Of a stretch of DNA of 64,000 nt, positions 26,459-35,432 are shown piece after piece. The position numbers were made by a program, and so were the translations under genes. How positions within the stretch are numbered: position 1 is the stretch's first letter; every line of letters starts with the position of its first letter. This DNA comes from an uncultured Opitutia bacterium (GTDB lineage: Bacteria; Verrucomicrobiota; Verrucomicrobiia; Opitutales; Opitutaceae): the NCBI GenBank assembly GCA_903872505.1, contig CAIQKV010000078.1, forward strand, positions 1 to 64,000. The letters are read 5' to 3'. Under the pieces are notes generated by a model. That model had not been told where the DNA came from, did not search any database, and was given only the letters and a program-made list of their open reading frames with translations.

Positions 26459-27096
26459 TATCGTTTCTCCCCCTTCGGCGCGTTCTTGAAATGGAGGAAC
26501 AGCTGGAGCGAAAGCCGGTGGGTCTGGGCGTTGCGGCTCACGCCCTGGCCGGAAAAGCCGAAGTCGTCAAAGTACTTCGCGAGCACGCTGTCCGTGCGCA
26601 GCTGGTCGAGGTAGGCGGAGGCATAGCCGCTGGCCTGGTCGGGCGTGCCGCGCACCGTGCCGCGCAGCGTGACCCCCTGCGCCTGCTGTTCGTAGGCATC
26701 CAGGGCGATGTCCTTCGGCAGCGTCTCCCCGAGGTGCATCAGCAGCTGCGACACGGCCGGCTTGGATTTCACGAAGTCGTTCACCTCGTTGATCCGCGCC
26801 AGCTCGGCCTGGAACTTGCCATAGAGCGCGACGAAATGGTCGCTTTCCTTCTTGTCCCGGTTGATCGCCTGGTCCCAGTCCGCGATCTGGCGCTCCAGGT
26901 TGTGCAGCTTGTATTCCTGGTAGGAGAACCAGAGCAGGAGGCCGAGCGCGAGGAAGACGAACGCGCCGTTGATGAAAAACGCCGTGCGCACGACCTTGGT
27001 ATCCGGCAGCCGCGCGGCATTGCGCAGGTCGGGATGCCAAGGGGGCATTTCCGAGACCGGGGCGGTCTCAGGCTTTTTTTTCAGCAACGACAGCAT
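26458..27096 (-). CDS. PilN-like inner-membrane assembly protein
   Basis: A 212-residue bitopic protein: cytoplasmic residues 1-38, a transmembrane helix near 40-62 (TAFFINGAFVFLALGLLLWF), a coiled coil (EYKLHNLERQIADWDQAINR), and a periplasmic domain typical of PilN/GspL. The gene starts 29 nt inside the end of the pilM-like gene. The short N-terminus fits the PilN segment that docks on PilM, although the INLLPWR motif is replaced here by MSLLKKKPE-type sequence. Confidence 0.7.
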   Translation of the reverse strand: MLSLLKKKPETAPVSEMPPWHPDLRNAARLPDTKVVRTAFFINGAFVFLALGLLLWFSYQEYKLHNLERQIADWDQAINRDKKESDHFVALYGKFQAELARINEVNDFVKSKPAVSQLLMHLGETLPKDIALDAYEQQAQGVTLRGTVRGTPDQASGYASAYLDQLRTDSVLAKYFDDFGFSGQGVSRNAQTHRLSLQLFLHFKNAPKGEKR

Positions 27097-28120
27097 TGGA
27101 CGAAAGTTGACTGGTCATCAGGCTGAGCAGGCCCAGCCAGCGCAGATCGACCCCGCCGGGGGCGGCGCCTTCCGCGATGGTGACATGCCGGGACCCCAGC
27201 CAGGGAATGAGATCCAGCTTCGTGCTGGACACCCCCAGCGCGGCCGCAATGGCGTCATCGAGCCAGGCGAGCTTGGTGGGCAGCATGGTGCAAATCACCG
27301 AGCCCACCGACTGGCCGGTCTGCACCTCATAAAAGCCGATGGACGACTGCAGCTCCTTGAGCAGCTTTTTCACGAGCAGCGGACCCATGCCGGTGAAATC
27401 AAAGGTATTCGAGTAAAACAGCTTCTTGGCCGATTCCTCGTCCTTCAGCCCCAGTTCCTTCTGCACGATGGGCACCATGGCATCAAGGCCCTGCGGAATC
27501 GGACGCGAAGCTTCCACGCCGCCCGACGAGACGATGAAAGAATGGGTGGTGTCGGTGCCGACCTCGAGGACGAGCGTGGGCGTCTTTGACTTGGTGAAGG
27601 TAAAATAGTCCACCAGCGCGCCCAGCGTGGCGACCGAGCCAAGTTCCAGCGCCTCGGGGTAGATTCCCGCCGACAGCAGCCGGTCCTGCGCCACGATCAC
27701 GTCATCCGAGGCCAGGCCGCAGAACAGCACCTCTTTCTGCGTCGACCGGCTCACGTCATAGTCGGTGCCATCGACGGCATTGATGACATGCACGGTGTAC
27801 TTGTCCGGATCGATGCGGAACTGGGTGGTCAGCAATTCGGCGAAATAGGCCGGCTCCTTGGTGCGTTTGAGCTCCAGCGAGGCGCGGCGCACCAGCCGTT
27901 TGGCCGGGTAGACGCCACAACAGGCATTCAGATAGCCGCTGGGGCCCGGTTTGGGCTGAATGATCTGGATCGCCTCGGCGATGGCATCGGCATCGCCGAC
28001 CGGGCACTGGCGCATCTCCTCAATCACCATCGGCGACACCGGCGCAGACGTGCGCGCCAGCAGCATCGCATGATCGGACTGCTCGACGAAATAGCCTTTA
28101 GTCTTGGTGGAAAAAAACAT
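27068..28120 (-). CDS. PilM-like actin-fold cytoplasmic protein
   Basis: A 350-residue protein lacking a membrane segment, with actin-like/HSP70-fold motifs of PilM: the PTLVLEVGTDTTHSFIVSSG nucleotide-binding loop near 185, and EVQTGQSVGSVICTMLPTKLAWL near the C-terminal phosphate loop. The N-terminal strand (KTKGYFVEQSDHAMLLARTS) is atypical. It is first in the operon that ends with the secretin. The 29-nt overlap with the PilN-like gene supports PilM-PilN complex formation. Confidence 0.72.
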   Translation of the reverse strand: MFFSTKTKGYFVEQSDHAMLLARTSAPVSPMVIEEMRQCPVGDADAIAEAIQIIQPKPGPSGYLNACCGVYPAKRLVRRASLELKRTKEPAYFAELLTTQFRIDPDKYTVHVINAVDGTDYDVSRSTQKEVLFCGLASDDVIVAQDRLLSAGIYPEALELGSVATLGALVDYFTFTKSKTPTLVLEVGTDTTHSFIVSSGGVEASRPIPQGLDAMVPIVQKELGLKDEESAKKLFYSNTFDFTGMGPLLVKKLLKELQSSIGFYEVQTGQSVGSVICTMLPTKLAWLDDAIAAALGVSSTKLDLIPWLGSRHVTIAEGAAPGGVDLRWLGLLSLMTSQLSSNAVVAEKKA

Positions 28121-28518
28121 GAGGACTCAGTTCGCCGCGGTCAGGATACGATGGTGGATAGTGGGGTTAATACTCTAGTTGATTGAAAAAATGGGAAACG
28201 AGGGCAGGCGCAGCAGCCCGCAAAGCGGCAAAGCGCAAACCGAGCGTGAAAACTCGTCAAAAAAACCCTCCATGACAAGCCTATTCCCCCGCCTCACCTG
28301 CTGGCTTGCAGCCATTTACCTTTTCTTCATCAAAGTGTTCGCGACGAGCGCGATGCCTCCCGGATTTCTCTGGAAAGTCCAGAAACGCCTCACGGACCAT
28401 TGCTTTCTCGCACGGTTTGCAACCGACAGGCATCCATTGCCATTCCCTTGCAAGCCGGACGGCTGACGCCACCAGGGCCGCGCAAGGACCAGCCATACGC
28501 GCCCGGCAGCGCACTGCC
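28121..28518. other. 398-bp intergenic stretch with no secure gene
   Basis: This gap lies upstream of pilM and past the terminator of the small basic protein gene, so it should hold the pil-operon promoter. Its base composition is clearly less GC-rich than its surroundings. A 64-codon frame with a hydrophobic segment (plus strand from ATG 28272) is present but has no visible Shine-Dalgarno. I see no RNA structure or repeat. Confidence 0.4.
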
Positions 28519-28547
28519 AAAAAAAACCCGCCGTGACTAACGGCGGG
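28519..28547 (-). terminator. Rho-independent terminator of the small ribosomal-type gene
   Basis: A perfect 8-bp stem (28527-28534 with 28540-28547), 5-nt loop and eight A's (28519-28526) that become U's on the minus strand. It is the most canonical terminator in the window and supports a real short transcript ending here. Confidence 0.9.
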
Positions 28548-28595
28548 CTTGCGACAAACCGGGGTCGGACGCCAAGGCGTCCCGCGCGGTTTAGT

Positions 28596-28697
28596 TTACT
28601 TCTGCCACGTGCGCTTTTTGTGACGATTCGCCTTGAGGCGTTTCCGGCGCTTGTGCTTCGACATTTTCAGCCGGCGTTTCTTTTTGAGATTACCCAT
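28596..28697 (-). CDS. AURKAIP1/COX24-type small basic ribosomal protein (bS22-like)
   Basis: A 33-residue protein with over half its residues Lys or Arg. The core [18 protein letters not shown] is the motif of the AURKAIP1/COX24 (mS38) family. Bacterial members are short, lie on the small subunit and correspond to bS22 in mycobacteria. It is too short for normal gene calling. A canonical terminator 48 bp downstream supports a real transcription unit, and the AddA-type gene ends 51 bp upstream on the same strand. No Shine-Dalgarno is visible before the ATG. Confidence 0.85.
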   Translation of the reverse strand: MGNLKKKRRLKMSKHKRRKRLKANRHKKRTWQK

Positions 28698-28748
28698 GGT
28701 GTAAGAGAATTAAACCGCACCGTGCGAGGCGCACCGCGGCCTGTAAAG

Positions 28749-31700
28749 CTAGAATTTCACGCCGCCCATGTCGCTCCCCACCCCCGCGACGCTTGAGAAA
28801 ACCAGTTGCCGCACCCGGCAGCCCGGGAAAAACCCCGCGAGGCATTCCCCGTAGGCCGAAAGCTGCGGGGTATATTCCTCCACCAGCCGGGCCAGCAGGG
28901 CTGCGTCCGTTTCGCCGGGACGACGCCGGTTGGTTTTCCAATCCAGCACCCAGATCTCGCGCGCCACGGCGTCGTGCAACACGAGGTCGATCACGCCGTC
29001 GATCCAGGCGCCCGGCCGGAGCGGCGCGAAAATCCCGATCTCCGCGAGGTGCGTCCAGCGCGCCGCCCGCAGCACCGGCCAGGCCGCGCTCGTGCGCAAC
29101 CGCGTCCATTCCTCCTCCGCGCGGGGCCGGAATCCCAGGGCCTCCGCGCCCTGCAAGGCGCCGGCGCCATACGCCGCCACCGCTGCGTCATCGCCGGTCC
29201 ACGGCAGGGACTCCATCGTCTCGTGCCACCACAGGCCGTACGAGATCGGATCGTCCACCCCGCCCCTGGCGGACGGCTCATCCACTCCCGTCTCGTGCCG
29301 CGCGAGTCGCACCGCATCCGGCGTGTGCGCGAGTTGATGCGGCAGCAGGCGCGCGGGCAGATTGGCCGGAGCCGGCCCAACCGGTTCGGTCGCCGGCGCC
29401 ACCGCGCGCAGCGGTGCCGCGGCCGGTGCCGCGGCTTTCACCCGGGGCTCACCGGTCAGTTCACCGATCGCCGCCGGATCCGCGCCCCACAACTCCGCAA
29501 AGCTCGGATGCTCGCGCTGCGACCCGCCAAACCCCGCCGCCCAGGGAATGACCAGTCCGCGCCGGGCCCGCGTCAGCGTCACGTACAGGAGCCGCGTCAG
29601 CTCGCGCACGCGCTCGCGCTCGCGCGACTCCCGGGTCGGGGGCGGCAGGCTCGCCAGGTCGAAAAACACCTGTGTCCCCGCGCGGGTGTCGCGCACCAGT
29701 TTCATCCCGGGCTCCTTCACGTTGCCGATCCCGCGCCACAACCCAAGCACGATGACCACGGGCCACTCCAGGCCCTTCGCCGAATGCGAGGTCAGCAGGT
29801 TGATCGCGTCGTCCACCGGCTTGCCCGCGGGCCGGCCGTCCTCGAGGTGCGCCAGCAGTTCCGCGAGCCATGCCCGCGGGCCGGCGCCCTGCAGGCCGAG
29901 TTCGGCGGCCTGCGCCAGCAGCCGGTCCAGCTCGCTCCCCAGGCCACCGCTCGCATCGAGCGCCCCCGCCCGTTCGGCCAGCGCGGCCGCGGTCACCAGT
30001 TCGTGCGCGAACGTTTCCAGGGCGCGGCCCTCGTCGTTCACCCGCAGCACGAACGGCCGCACTCGAGCCAGCGCGTCCGCCAGCGGCGCGGCATGCACCG
30101 CGGGCTCGTCCCACGCCAGCCGGCCATGCCGGCGCAACTCGGCGGCGATCAGGGCGTCGCTCACGCCAAACACCTCCCGCAGCACGCCGACCCATTCGAA
30201 GGTGTTCTCCGGGTCGGCGCACACCGCCAGCAGGCCGGCGAGCCACGCGTAGACGGGATGGTCCCCGCTGCGGCTCTGGCGCGTCTGCAGGGCCACCTTC
30301 AGTCCCGCGCGCTCAAACGCCTTGCGGGCCGTCGCCAGCCATTCGTTCCGCGGGGCCAGCATGGCGACTTCGCCCCACTGGCGCGCGCCCACCGCAGCCG
30401 GGCCGTGCTGCCGCAGCCATTCCGCCACCTGGCGCGCTTCCTCCGCCAGCCAGGCTTCCACCCCCGCCGGTTCCTGCGCCGGCTGGGCCAGGGCCAACCG
30501 CCCCACCAGGCCGGCTTCATTCCCCGGGCCCGCCTCGAGCGGCACATAGGGCACCTGCAGGAACGGCGCCGGCGCCCCTTCCTCCGGCGGCAGCCCGAAA
30601 TTTGTCCCGCGGTCCGGCCCGAATGCCGCCGGCAGGGTCGCGTTCAGCAGGCCGATCACGGCCTGCGGCGCGCGGAACGTCACCTGGAACTCCAGCAACT
30701 CCCCGCCATCGCCGCGCCGGAACACCTCCACGTGCCGCGAAAAATTCCCGATGTCGGCGCGGCTGCCGTAGATGGCCTGCTGCCCGTCGCCCACCATGCA
30801 GAAATGACCCGGCCGCGGCCCGTCGCCCCGCCCCGTGTCCTGCGGCCACGCCCCGCGCCGCGCGCCCGGGGCGCGGGCCAGCTCCACCAGCACGGCGAAT
30901 TGCTGCGGGTCCGTGTCCTGGGCCTCGTCCAGGATGATCCGCCAGCCCTCGGCGCGGACGCGGTCCAGCAGCGCCTCGTCGCGCAGCACCGCCATCGCGG
31001 CATCGATCTGGTCCACGTAGGTCTGGACGCCGCGCGTAAACCGCCACGCGCGGTACCGCCCCGCCAGCTCGGCCGCGAGCACCGCCCCGGCGTCCGCCAG
31101 CCAGCGCTTCAGCGGCGCCATCCACGCCTGCGCCAATTCCACCACTGCCCGGGCCGAACCCGCCGGCTCATACAGCGGCTGAAACTTCGCGCCCTGCGCC
31201 CAGGCGTCCTGCCAGGCCTGCGCCCGCTGCTGGCTGAGCCGGATATTTTTCGCCCCCGCTCCTTTCACGGGCAGGGCCAGCAACTCCGCCAGCACCTGTG
31301 GCGCCGGCGCGGGGGGCAGACCGGAGAGGTCGCGCGCCAGCAGCGTCTGCGCCGTGCCCGCGTCCAGTTTGCCGGCAAACTCGAAGATCGTCTCCAATGG
31401 GACGTGCCGCAGGAACGCCGCGAGCTCGGCCGCCGGCAGGCGGGTGAAATCCATCGGGTCCTGCTCGACAAACTCCTCCCACAACGCCGCGTCATCCTCC
31501 GCCACCACCGTCGGGTTCAGGTTGATGCCCACGGTCTGCCCGTACAGCTGCGCGAGCTTGAGGCAGAAGCTGTGGATCGTCCCGAAGAACGCGCGCTCGA
31601 GGTGATCGAGCGGCGCCAGGTCCTCCCCCCCGGCCTCCGTGATCCGCCGCAGCAGCACCTGGCGCGCCCGCTGCTCAATCTGCGCCGCCGCCTTCTTGGT

Positions 31701-31886
31701 GTAGGTGACCACGGCGGTCCGGCGCAGTCGTGCGGGGCCGTCCGGCGCGAGCGCCATCGCCGCCAGCCGCTCCGAGATCGCGGTGGTCTTGCCCGAACCC
31801 GCGTTCGCGCTCACGGCCAGGTTCGCGTCCCAGTCATCGCGGAACCGGTCCCGGGCCGCTTGGTCGATGAGCTTCAGGTTACTCAT
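28749..31886 (-). CDS. addA: AddA-type UvrD-family helicase/nuclease
   Basis: A 1045-residue superfamily 1 helicase with a C-terminal nuclease, acting in recombinational repair of double-strand breaks. Helicase motifs in order: Walker A SANAGSGKTT (near 26), Ia VVTYTKKAAAQIEQ, II ILDEAQDTDPQQF, III/IV MVGDGQQAIYGSRAD, V TSHSAKGLEWPVVIV and VI LLYVTLTRARRGL. Residues near 990 (EIWVLDWKTNRR) match the PD-(D/E)XK nuclease core. The ATG at 31886 is used, which overlaps the AddB-type gene by 8 nt. The longer open frame upstream enters that gene. Confidence 0.88.
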   Translation of the reverse strand: MSNLKLIDQAARDRFRDDWDANLAVSANAGSGKTTAISERLAAMALAPDGPARLRRTAVVTYTKKAAAQIEQRARQVLLRRITEAGGEDLAPLDHLERAFFGTIHSFCLKLAQLYGQTVGINLNPTVVAEDDAALWEEFVEQDPMDFTRLPAAELAAFLRHVPLETIFEFAGKLDAGTAQTLLARDLSGLPPAPAPQVLAELLALPVKGAGAKNIRLSQQRAQAWQDAWAQGAKFQPLYEPAGSARAVVELAQAWMAPLKRWLADAGAVLAAELAGRYRAWRFTRGVQTYVDQIDAAMAVLRDEALLDRVRAEGWRIILDEAQDTDPQQFAVLVELARAPGARRGAWPQDTGRGDGPRPGHFCMVGDGQQAIYGSRADIGNFSRHVEVFRRGDGGELLEFQVTFRAPQAVIGLLNATLPAAFGPDRGTNFGLPPEEGAPAPFLQVPYVPLEAGPGNEAGLVGRLALAQPAQEPAGVEAWLAEEARQVAEWLRQHGPAAVGARQWGEVAMLAPRNEWLATARKAFERAGLKVALQTRQSRSGDHPVYAWLAGLLAVCADPENTFEWVGVLREVFGVSDALIAAELRRHGRLAWDEPAVHAAPLADALARVRPFVLRVNDEGRALETFAHELVTAAALAERAGALDASGGLGSELDRLLAQAAELGLQGAGPRAWLAELLAHLEDGRPAGKPVDDAINLLTSHSAKGLEWPVVIVLGLWRGIGNVKEPGMKLVRDTRAGTQVFFDLASLPPPTRESRERERVRELTRLLYVTLTRARRGLVIPWAAGFGGSQREHPSFAELWGADPAAIGELTGEPRVKAAAPAAAPLRAVAPATEPVGPAPANLPARLLPHQLAHTPDAVRLARHETGVDEPSARGGVDDPISYGLWWHETMESLPWTGDDAAVAAYGAGALQGAEALGFRPRAEEEWTRLRTSAAWPVLRAARWTHLAEIGIFAPLRPGAWIDGVIDLVLHDAVAREIWVLDWKTNRRRPGETDAALLARLVEEYTPQLSAYGECLAGFFPGCRVRQLVFSSVAGVGSDMGGVKF

Positions 31887-34755
31887 CGTCCGCCTCCGTG
31901 GCCTCGCGCGGGAAGGTCGCCGCGAATTTCGCCGCCAGCACCGCGTGCCGCACCGGGGTGCTGGCCAGCGGCCACGCATACCCGGGCGGCGCATAGGCCG
32001 AGCGGTCCTTGGTCAGCGCGCCGTACACGCCGCGCGCCATCGCGGCGGCGAGCCAGTCGAGCTTCGCGAGCGCGGCCTCGAGCCCGCCGAAGTCGATCAT
32101 CGCCATCGCGCCGGGCTCGGGCTTGAGCATCCACACCCGGCCGCTCGCCGCCCCTAGGGAACGCGCGCCGGCGAGATAGACGCCGAGCTGCAGCGACGCA
32201 CCGCTGCGCGCCATCCGCTCCACCGAGAAGTCGGGATCCCCGCCGGTCTTGAAATCCACGATGTCGACCTGCGCGCCGCGCCACTCGGGCCGGTCGAGCC
32301 GCACCAGGTCCATCCGCCCCACCACCGGCAGCCGCCACGCACCGCGCGCCACTTCCGCCGGCGCCGGCAGCCACGCCTCCGTCGCCACATACCGGCCCGC
32401 CTCGAGCGCATAGACATTCTCCAGCAGCCCCGCGCAGATCTGCGCGAGCTCCGCGTGAAACGAGTCCCAATACCGGTCCGCCGGCCACTGCCCGCGCCGC
32501 GCCGCCAGCGCCCGCCCCAGCCGTTCCTGCGCCTCCGCCCGCGGCGGCATCTCGCCAAAGCCGTTTTTCACCTCCGTGCTGCGCAGCGCCGCGGCCAGGA
32601 GCAGATGCGCCTGCTGGCCCAGCGCCTTGCGCCGCGTCCGCGCCAGCGGCTCCCAGGCCACGCGCCGCACCCCCAGCACCGCCTCGAACCACAGCTCGGC
32701 CGGATCCTGCACGCCGCGCTCGATCCGCTTCGCGGAGAGTTTTTCCGGCGTGACCAGGCGCGGGTCGCCCGCGAAGAAAAACTCGTCGAACGGCCGCGCC
32801 GCCTCGCGCCGGCCCTCCCAGGTCGCGCGCCACGCCGCCACGTCCGTCGTCGCTGCCGCCGGCGGACACTCCCCCGCCAGCCGGTCAAACGCCGCCTCCA
32901 GCCCGGCCGAGCCGCCGGCCAGACCCTGCGCCCAGATCACGCGCTCCAGCCAGGCGTTCGGCGCGAGCTTCAACTCGGGTTCGCTTTCGGAAAACAGCGC
33001 CGCCGTGAAAATCATCTCCTGCCGCGTGTCCCGGGCCAGTCCCTGGTAACCCGCCCGCTCGAGGGCCGCGCGCTCCTCGCTGGTGAACAGGCCCAGCGTG
33101 AACCGGCCGCGCGCGTTGAGCGCCGTGCGCTCCTCGTCGGTCAGCCACCAGCTCGGCTCCCGCCGCGGCGGCCAGACCCCGGCGTTGCTCTCTACCAGGA
33201 TCAAATGCGACCACGCCACGCCCTCCATCCGCCGCCAGGTGCCCAGCGACACCCGCGCGAAGTTCCCCCGGCCCGGCGCCGCCGTCACCGGGTATTGCTC
33301 GGGCAGGAACGAGCCCAGCGCGCCCAGCACCACCGGTCCCGGCAGCAGCCCGGTCTCGCGGACCGCCAGCGCCTCGAGCGGGCCCCAGCCCTCCGGCTCC
33401 TCCACCTCGAGCGCCCCGCACACCGCGCGGAATTTTTTCAGCGCCGCGCCCAGTGCAATCTCCGCGGGCCACGCGGGCAGCAGCAGCCCGGCCACGCGCG
33501 CCAGCTCCGGGGCCTCCGTGGCCCATTCGGCCCGGTGCCCCTCGACGGCATGCGCCTGCCGCACGTCAAAGCTCCGCTCCACCGCGCGCCGCGCGTCCGC
33601 CGGCGACAGCGTGACCGCGCCGCTGGCCCGCAGCAGCGGCCAGAGCGCGAGCAGTTCCTCGATGCGCGCCCCGCGCTCGTAAAAAGCCAGCAGGGCCCGC
33701 TGGATCTGCCCGTCGAGCGGCGGCGGGCCGGCGGTCTCCAGCAGGTCGACGAACGCCACGCCCTGCTCCGCCAGCAGCCGGGCCAGGGCGAGGTGCGCCG
33801 GGTCCGCGCCGGGAAAAACCACCCCGATGTTTTCGGCGCCCGCCGCCAGCAACGCGGCCAATTCGCGGGCCACCAGCCGCATCTCGTCGCCCCGCGTGCG
33901 CCCCACGATCACCCGTGCGCGGGCCGGGTCGGTCGCCCCCCGGCCCCAGAGCGCGCCCACTCCCTCGCAGGTGGCCGCCGGCTCCGGCGCGTCGATCGGC
34001 TGGGCTTCGACGCCCAGCAGCACGGACCAGAGGGCGATCCACTTTTCATCCAGGTCCGCGCGGCCGCGGAAGGCCGGCTCCGGCAGCACCGCCGTCACCG
34101 AGTCGCAGCGCCGCACAAAGGCCGCCACGTTGAAAAATTCCCCCCACATCTCCGGGCCCAAGCCGCACACCAGCACCCGGCCGCCGATCCGGCGGTCCCC
34201 CGCCGCCACCGGTGTCAGTCCCGCCGCCTCGGCGACCCGCGCCGCGAGCGCATAGCCGCGCGCCTCGACCCAGGCGGTCAGCTCCACAAACACCCCGCGC
34301 AAGGGCGCCAGCGGAAAATCCTCCGCGCGGAATCCCGCCTTGAGCAGCTCGTCGAAATCGTCGAGCGCGCGCTCCGGGTCGCACTGCAGGCTTTGCCAGA
34401 AGCCCCACGCCGCATCCGCCGGGGCCAGCGGGGCCAGCCGCCGCGCGACCAGCGTGCGCAGGCCAAGCAGGAGCAGCTCACGGCCGATCGTGGGCTTGGC
34501 GCCGCCGGCCAGCTCGAGCCATTTCTTCCGCGCCAGGCCGGGCGTGAGGAATTCCACGCCGAGCAGGGCAAGGCCTTCCCGGAGGCAGCGCTGCTTGAGC
34601 GCCTGCGCCTGGCCCCGCGTCGGCACGATGACGTAGGCCCGCTCCAGCCGCCCGCCCCCCGCCTCGAGCCACGGGCGGACCACCTCGCGCCACGCGGTGT
34701 CGGCGTGGCGGGCGAGATGCAGGGCAAGGCGGGGCGAGGCGGCGGCCACGATCAA
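31879..34755 (-). CDS. addB: AddB-type nuclease subunit
   Basis: A 958-residue protein upstream of and overlapping addA. The N-terminus (ERAYVIVPTRGQAQALKQ) resembles the degenerate helicase-like domain of AddB; no functional Walker A is visible. The C-terminal part has a PD-(D/E)XK core (RMDLVRLDRPEWRGAQVDIV, DFKTGGDP near 868-875). In AddB of Bacillus, cysteines after this core bind a 4Fe-4S cluster; here that segment (residues 915-945, with RSAYAPPGYAWPLA) has no cysteine. It is the AddA partner by position and architecture; sequence similarity is remote. Confidence 0.7.
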   Translation of the reverse strand: MIVAAASPRLALHLARHADTAWREVVRPWLEAGGGRLERAYVIVPTRGQAQALKQRCLREGLALLGVEFLTPGLARKKWLELAGGAKPTIGRELLLLGLRTLVARRLAPLAPADAAWGFWQSLQCDPERALDDFDELLKAGFRAEDFPLAPLRGVFVELTAWVEARGYALAARVAEAAGLTPVAAGDRRIGGRVLVCGLGPEMWGEFFNVAAFVRRCDSVTAVLPEPAFRGRADLDEKWIALWSVLLGVEAQPIDAPEPAATCEGVGALWGRGATDPARARVIVGRTRGDEMRLVARELAALLAAGAENIGVVFPGADPAHLALARLLAEQGVAFVDLLETAGPPPLDGQIQRALLAFYERGARIEELLALWPLLRASGAVTLSPADARRAVERSFDVRQAHAVEGHRAEWATEAPELARVAGLLLPAWPAEIALGAALKKFRAVCGALEVEEPEGWGPLEALAVRETGLLPGPVVLGALGSFLPEQYPVTAAPGRGNFARVSLGTWRRMEGVAWSHLILVESNAGVWPPRREPSWWLTDEERTALNARGRFTLGLFTSEERAALERAGYQGLARDTRQEMIFTAALFSESEPELKLAPNAWLERVIWAQGLAGGSAGLEAAFDRLAGECPPAAATTDVAAWRATWEGRREAARPFDEFFFAGDPRLVTPEKLSAKRIERGVQDPAELWFEAVLGVRRVAWEPLARTRRKALGQQAHLLLAAALRSTEVKNGFGEMPPRAEAQERLGRALAARRGQWPADRYWDSFHAELAQICAGLLENVYALEAGRYVATEAWLPAPAEVARGAWRLPVVGRMDLVRLDRPEWRGAQVDIVDFKTGGDPDFSVERMARSGASLQLGVYLAGARSLGAASGRVWMLKPEPGAMAMIDFGGLEAALAKLDWLAAAMARGVYGALTKDRSAYAPPGYAWPLASTPVRHAVLAAKFAATFPREATEADDE

Positions 34756-34851
34756 GAACGGATGAACGCGGATGCGGCCGTGGCAAAAGGAAAAGCTCCC
34801 GCCGTCGCGGCGGGGACCGACAACCAGAGCCTCCGCCCACCCGGCCAGGGC

Positions 34852-34886
34852 AAAAACAAAAACCCCGCGGCCGGTGGCGCGCGGGG
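34852..34886 (-). terminator. Rho-independent terminator of rpsT
   Basis: A 7-bp GC stem (34863-34869 with 34880-34886) and a 10-nt loop, followed on the minus strand by a U-rich tail (A-rich 34852-34862). It lies 28 bp past the rpsT stop codon and before addB. Confidence 0.7.
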
Positions 34887-34914
34887 TCGAAAGGGTCGGC
34901 GCGGGGCGCCGGGC

Positions 34915-35175
34915 TTACTTCGCGAAGACGTACTTCGCGGCGCGGGCCTTGGCGCGGCTCGCGGCGTTCTTGTGCACCACGCCGGACTTCACGGCCTTGT
35001 CCATCGCGGAGGCATAGGCGCCGGCAGCGGCCTTGATTGCGGCGGCCTCGCCGGCCTTGATCGCGGCCTCGAGCTTCTTGTGCAGCGTCTTCAGGCGGGT
35101 CTTGACGCCCTGGTTGCGGAGGGTGAAGCGGGCGGACTTACGCGCGGCTTTGATGGCAGATTTGGTGTTGGCCAT
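34915..35175 (-). CDS. rpsT: 30S ribosomal protein S20
   Basis: 86 residues with the typical bS20 pattern: ANTKSAIKAARKSARFTLRN at the start, VKTRLKTLHKKLEAAI in the middle, and SGVVHKNAASRAKARAAKY at the end. It binds 16S rRNA in the body of the small subunit. The upstream frame adds residues without S20 similarity, so MANTKSA is the start. It is monocistronic, with a terminator behind it. A TTGACT at 35224-35229 on the minus strand could be its -35 box, but the matching -10 is poor. Confidence 0.97.
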   Translation of the reverse strand: MANTKSAIKAARKSARFTLRNQGVKTRLKTLHKKLEAAIKAGEAAAIKAAAGAYASAMDKAVKSGVVHKNAASRAKARAAKYVFAK

Positions 35176-35235
35176 GGATGGTGTGAGTTTTGAGCCGGAC
35201 AGAAACCCAAACGCGCCGCGGAGAGTCAAGGGCAA

Positions 35236-35267
35236 TTCCCGGCGCACCACCCCTGGTGCGCCGGGAA
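35236..35267 (-). terminator. Strong hairpin between a TonB receptor gene and rpsT
   Basis: A perfect 14-bp stem (35236-35249 with 35254-35267) and 4-nt loop. It lies 166 bp past the receptor stop codon and 61 bp upstream of rpsT. No U-tract follows, so it is a terminator or transcript-end structure of the receptor gene with moderate certainty. Confidence 0.55.
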
Positions 35268-35432
35268 AACCCGATCAGAACCGCACCACCACCCGTCCGG
35301 CCCACAACACTAAGCCGGCAGGAATGGCGCGTCCAACCTGACGCCGCCAGCCTGCCCTGGGCCCGTGGCGGTTCCGCGACCAACGGGTAACAATCGGGTG
35401 ACGTCGGCCCTTGGGCACCCAACCCCGGGAAA

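Noticed and set aside
28272-28466. A 64-codon plus-strand frame with a hydrophobic segment in the pil promoter gap
   Set aside because: No Shine-Dalgarno or family similarity. Retained only as a note in the intergenic entry.
28806-32126. A 1106-codon plus-strand frame across the addA region
   Set aside because: Arg/Pro/His-rich low-complexity translation opposite a gene with complete helicase motifs.
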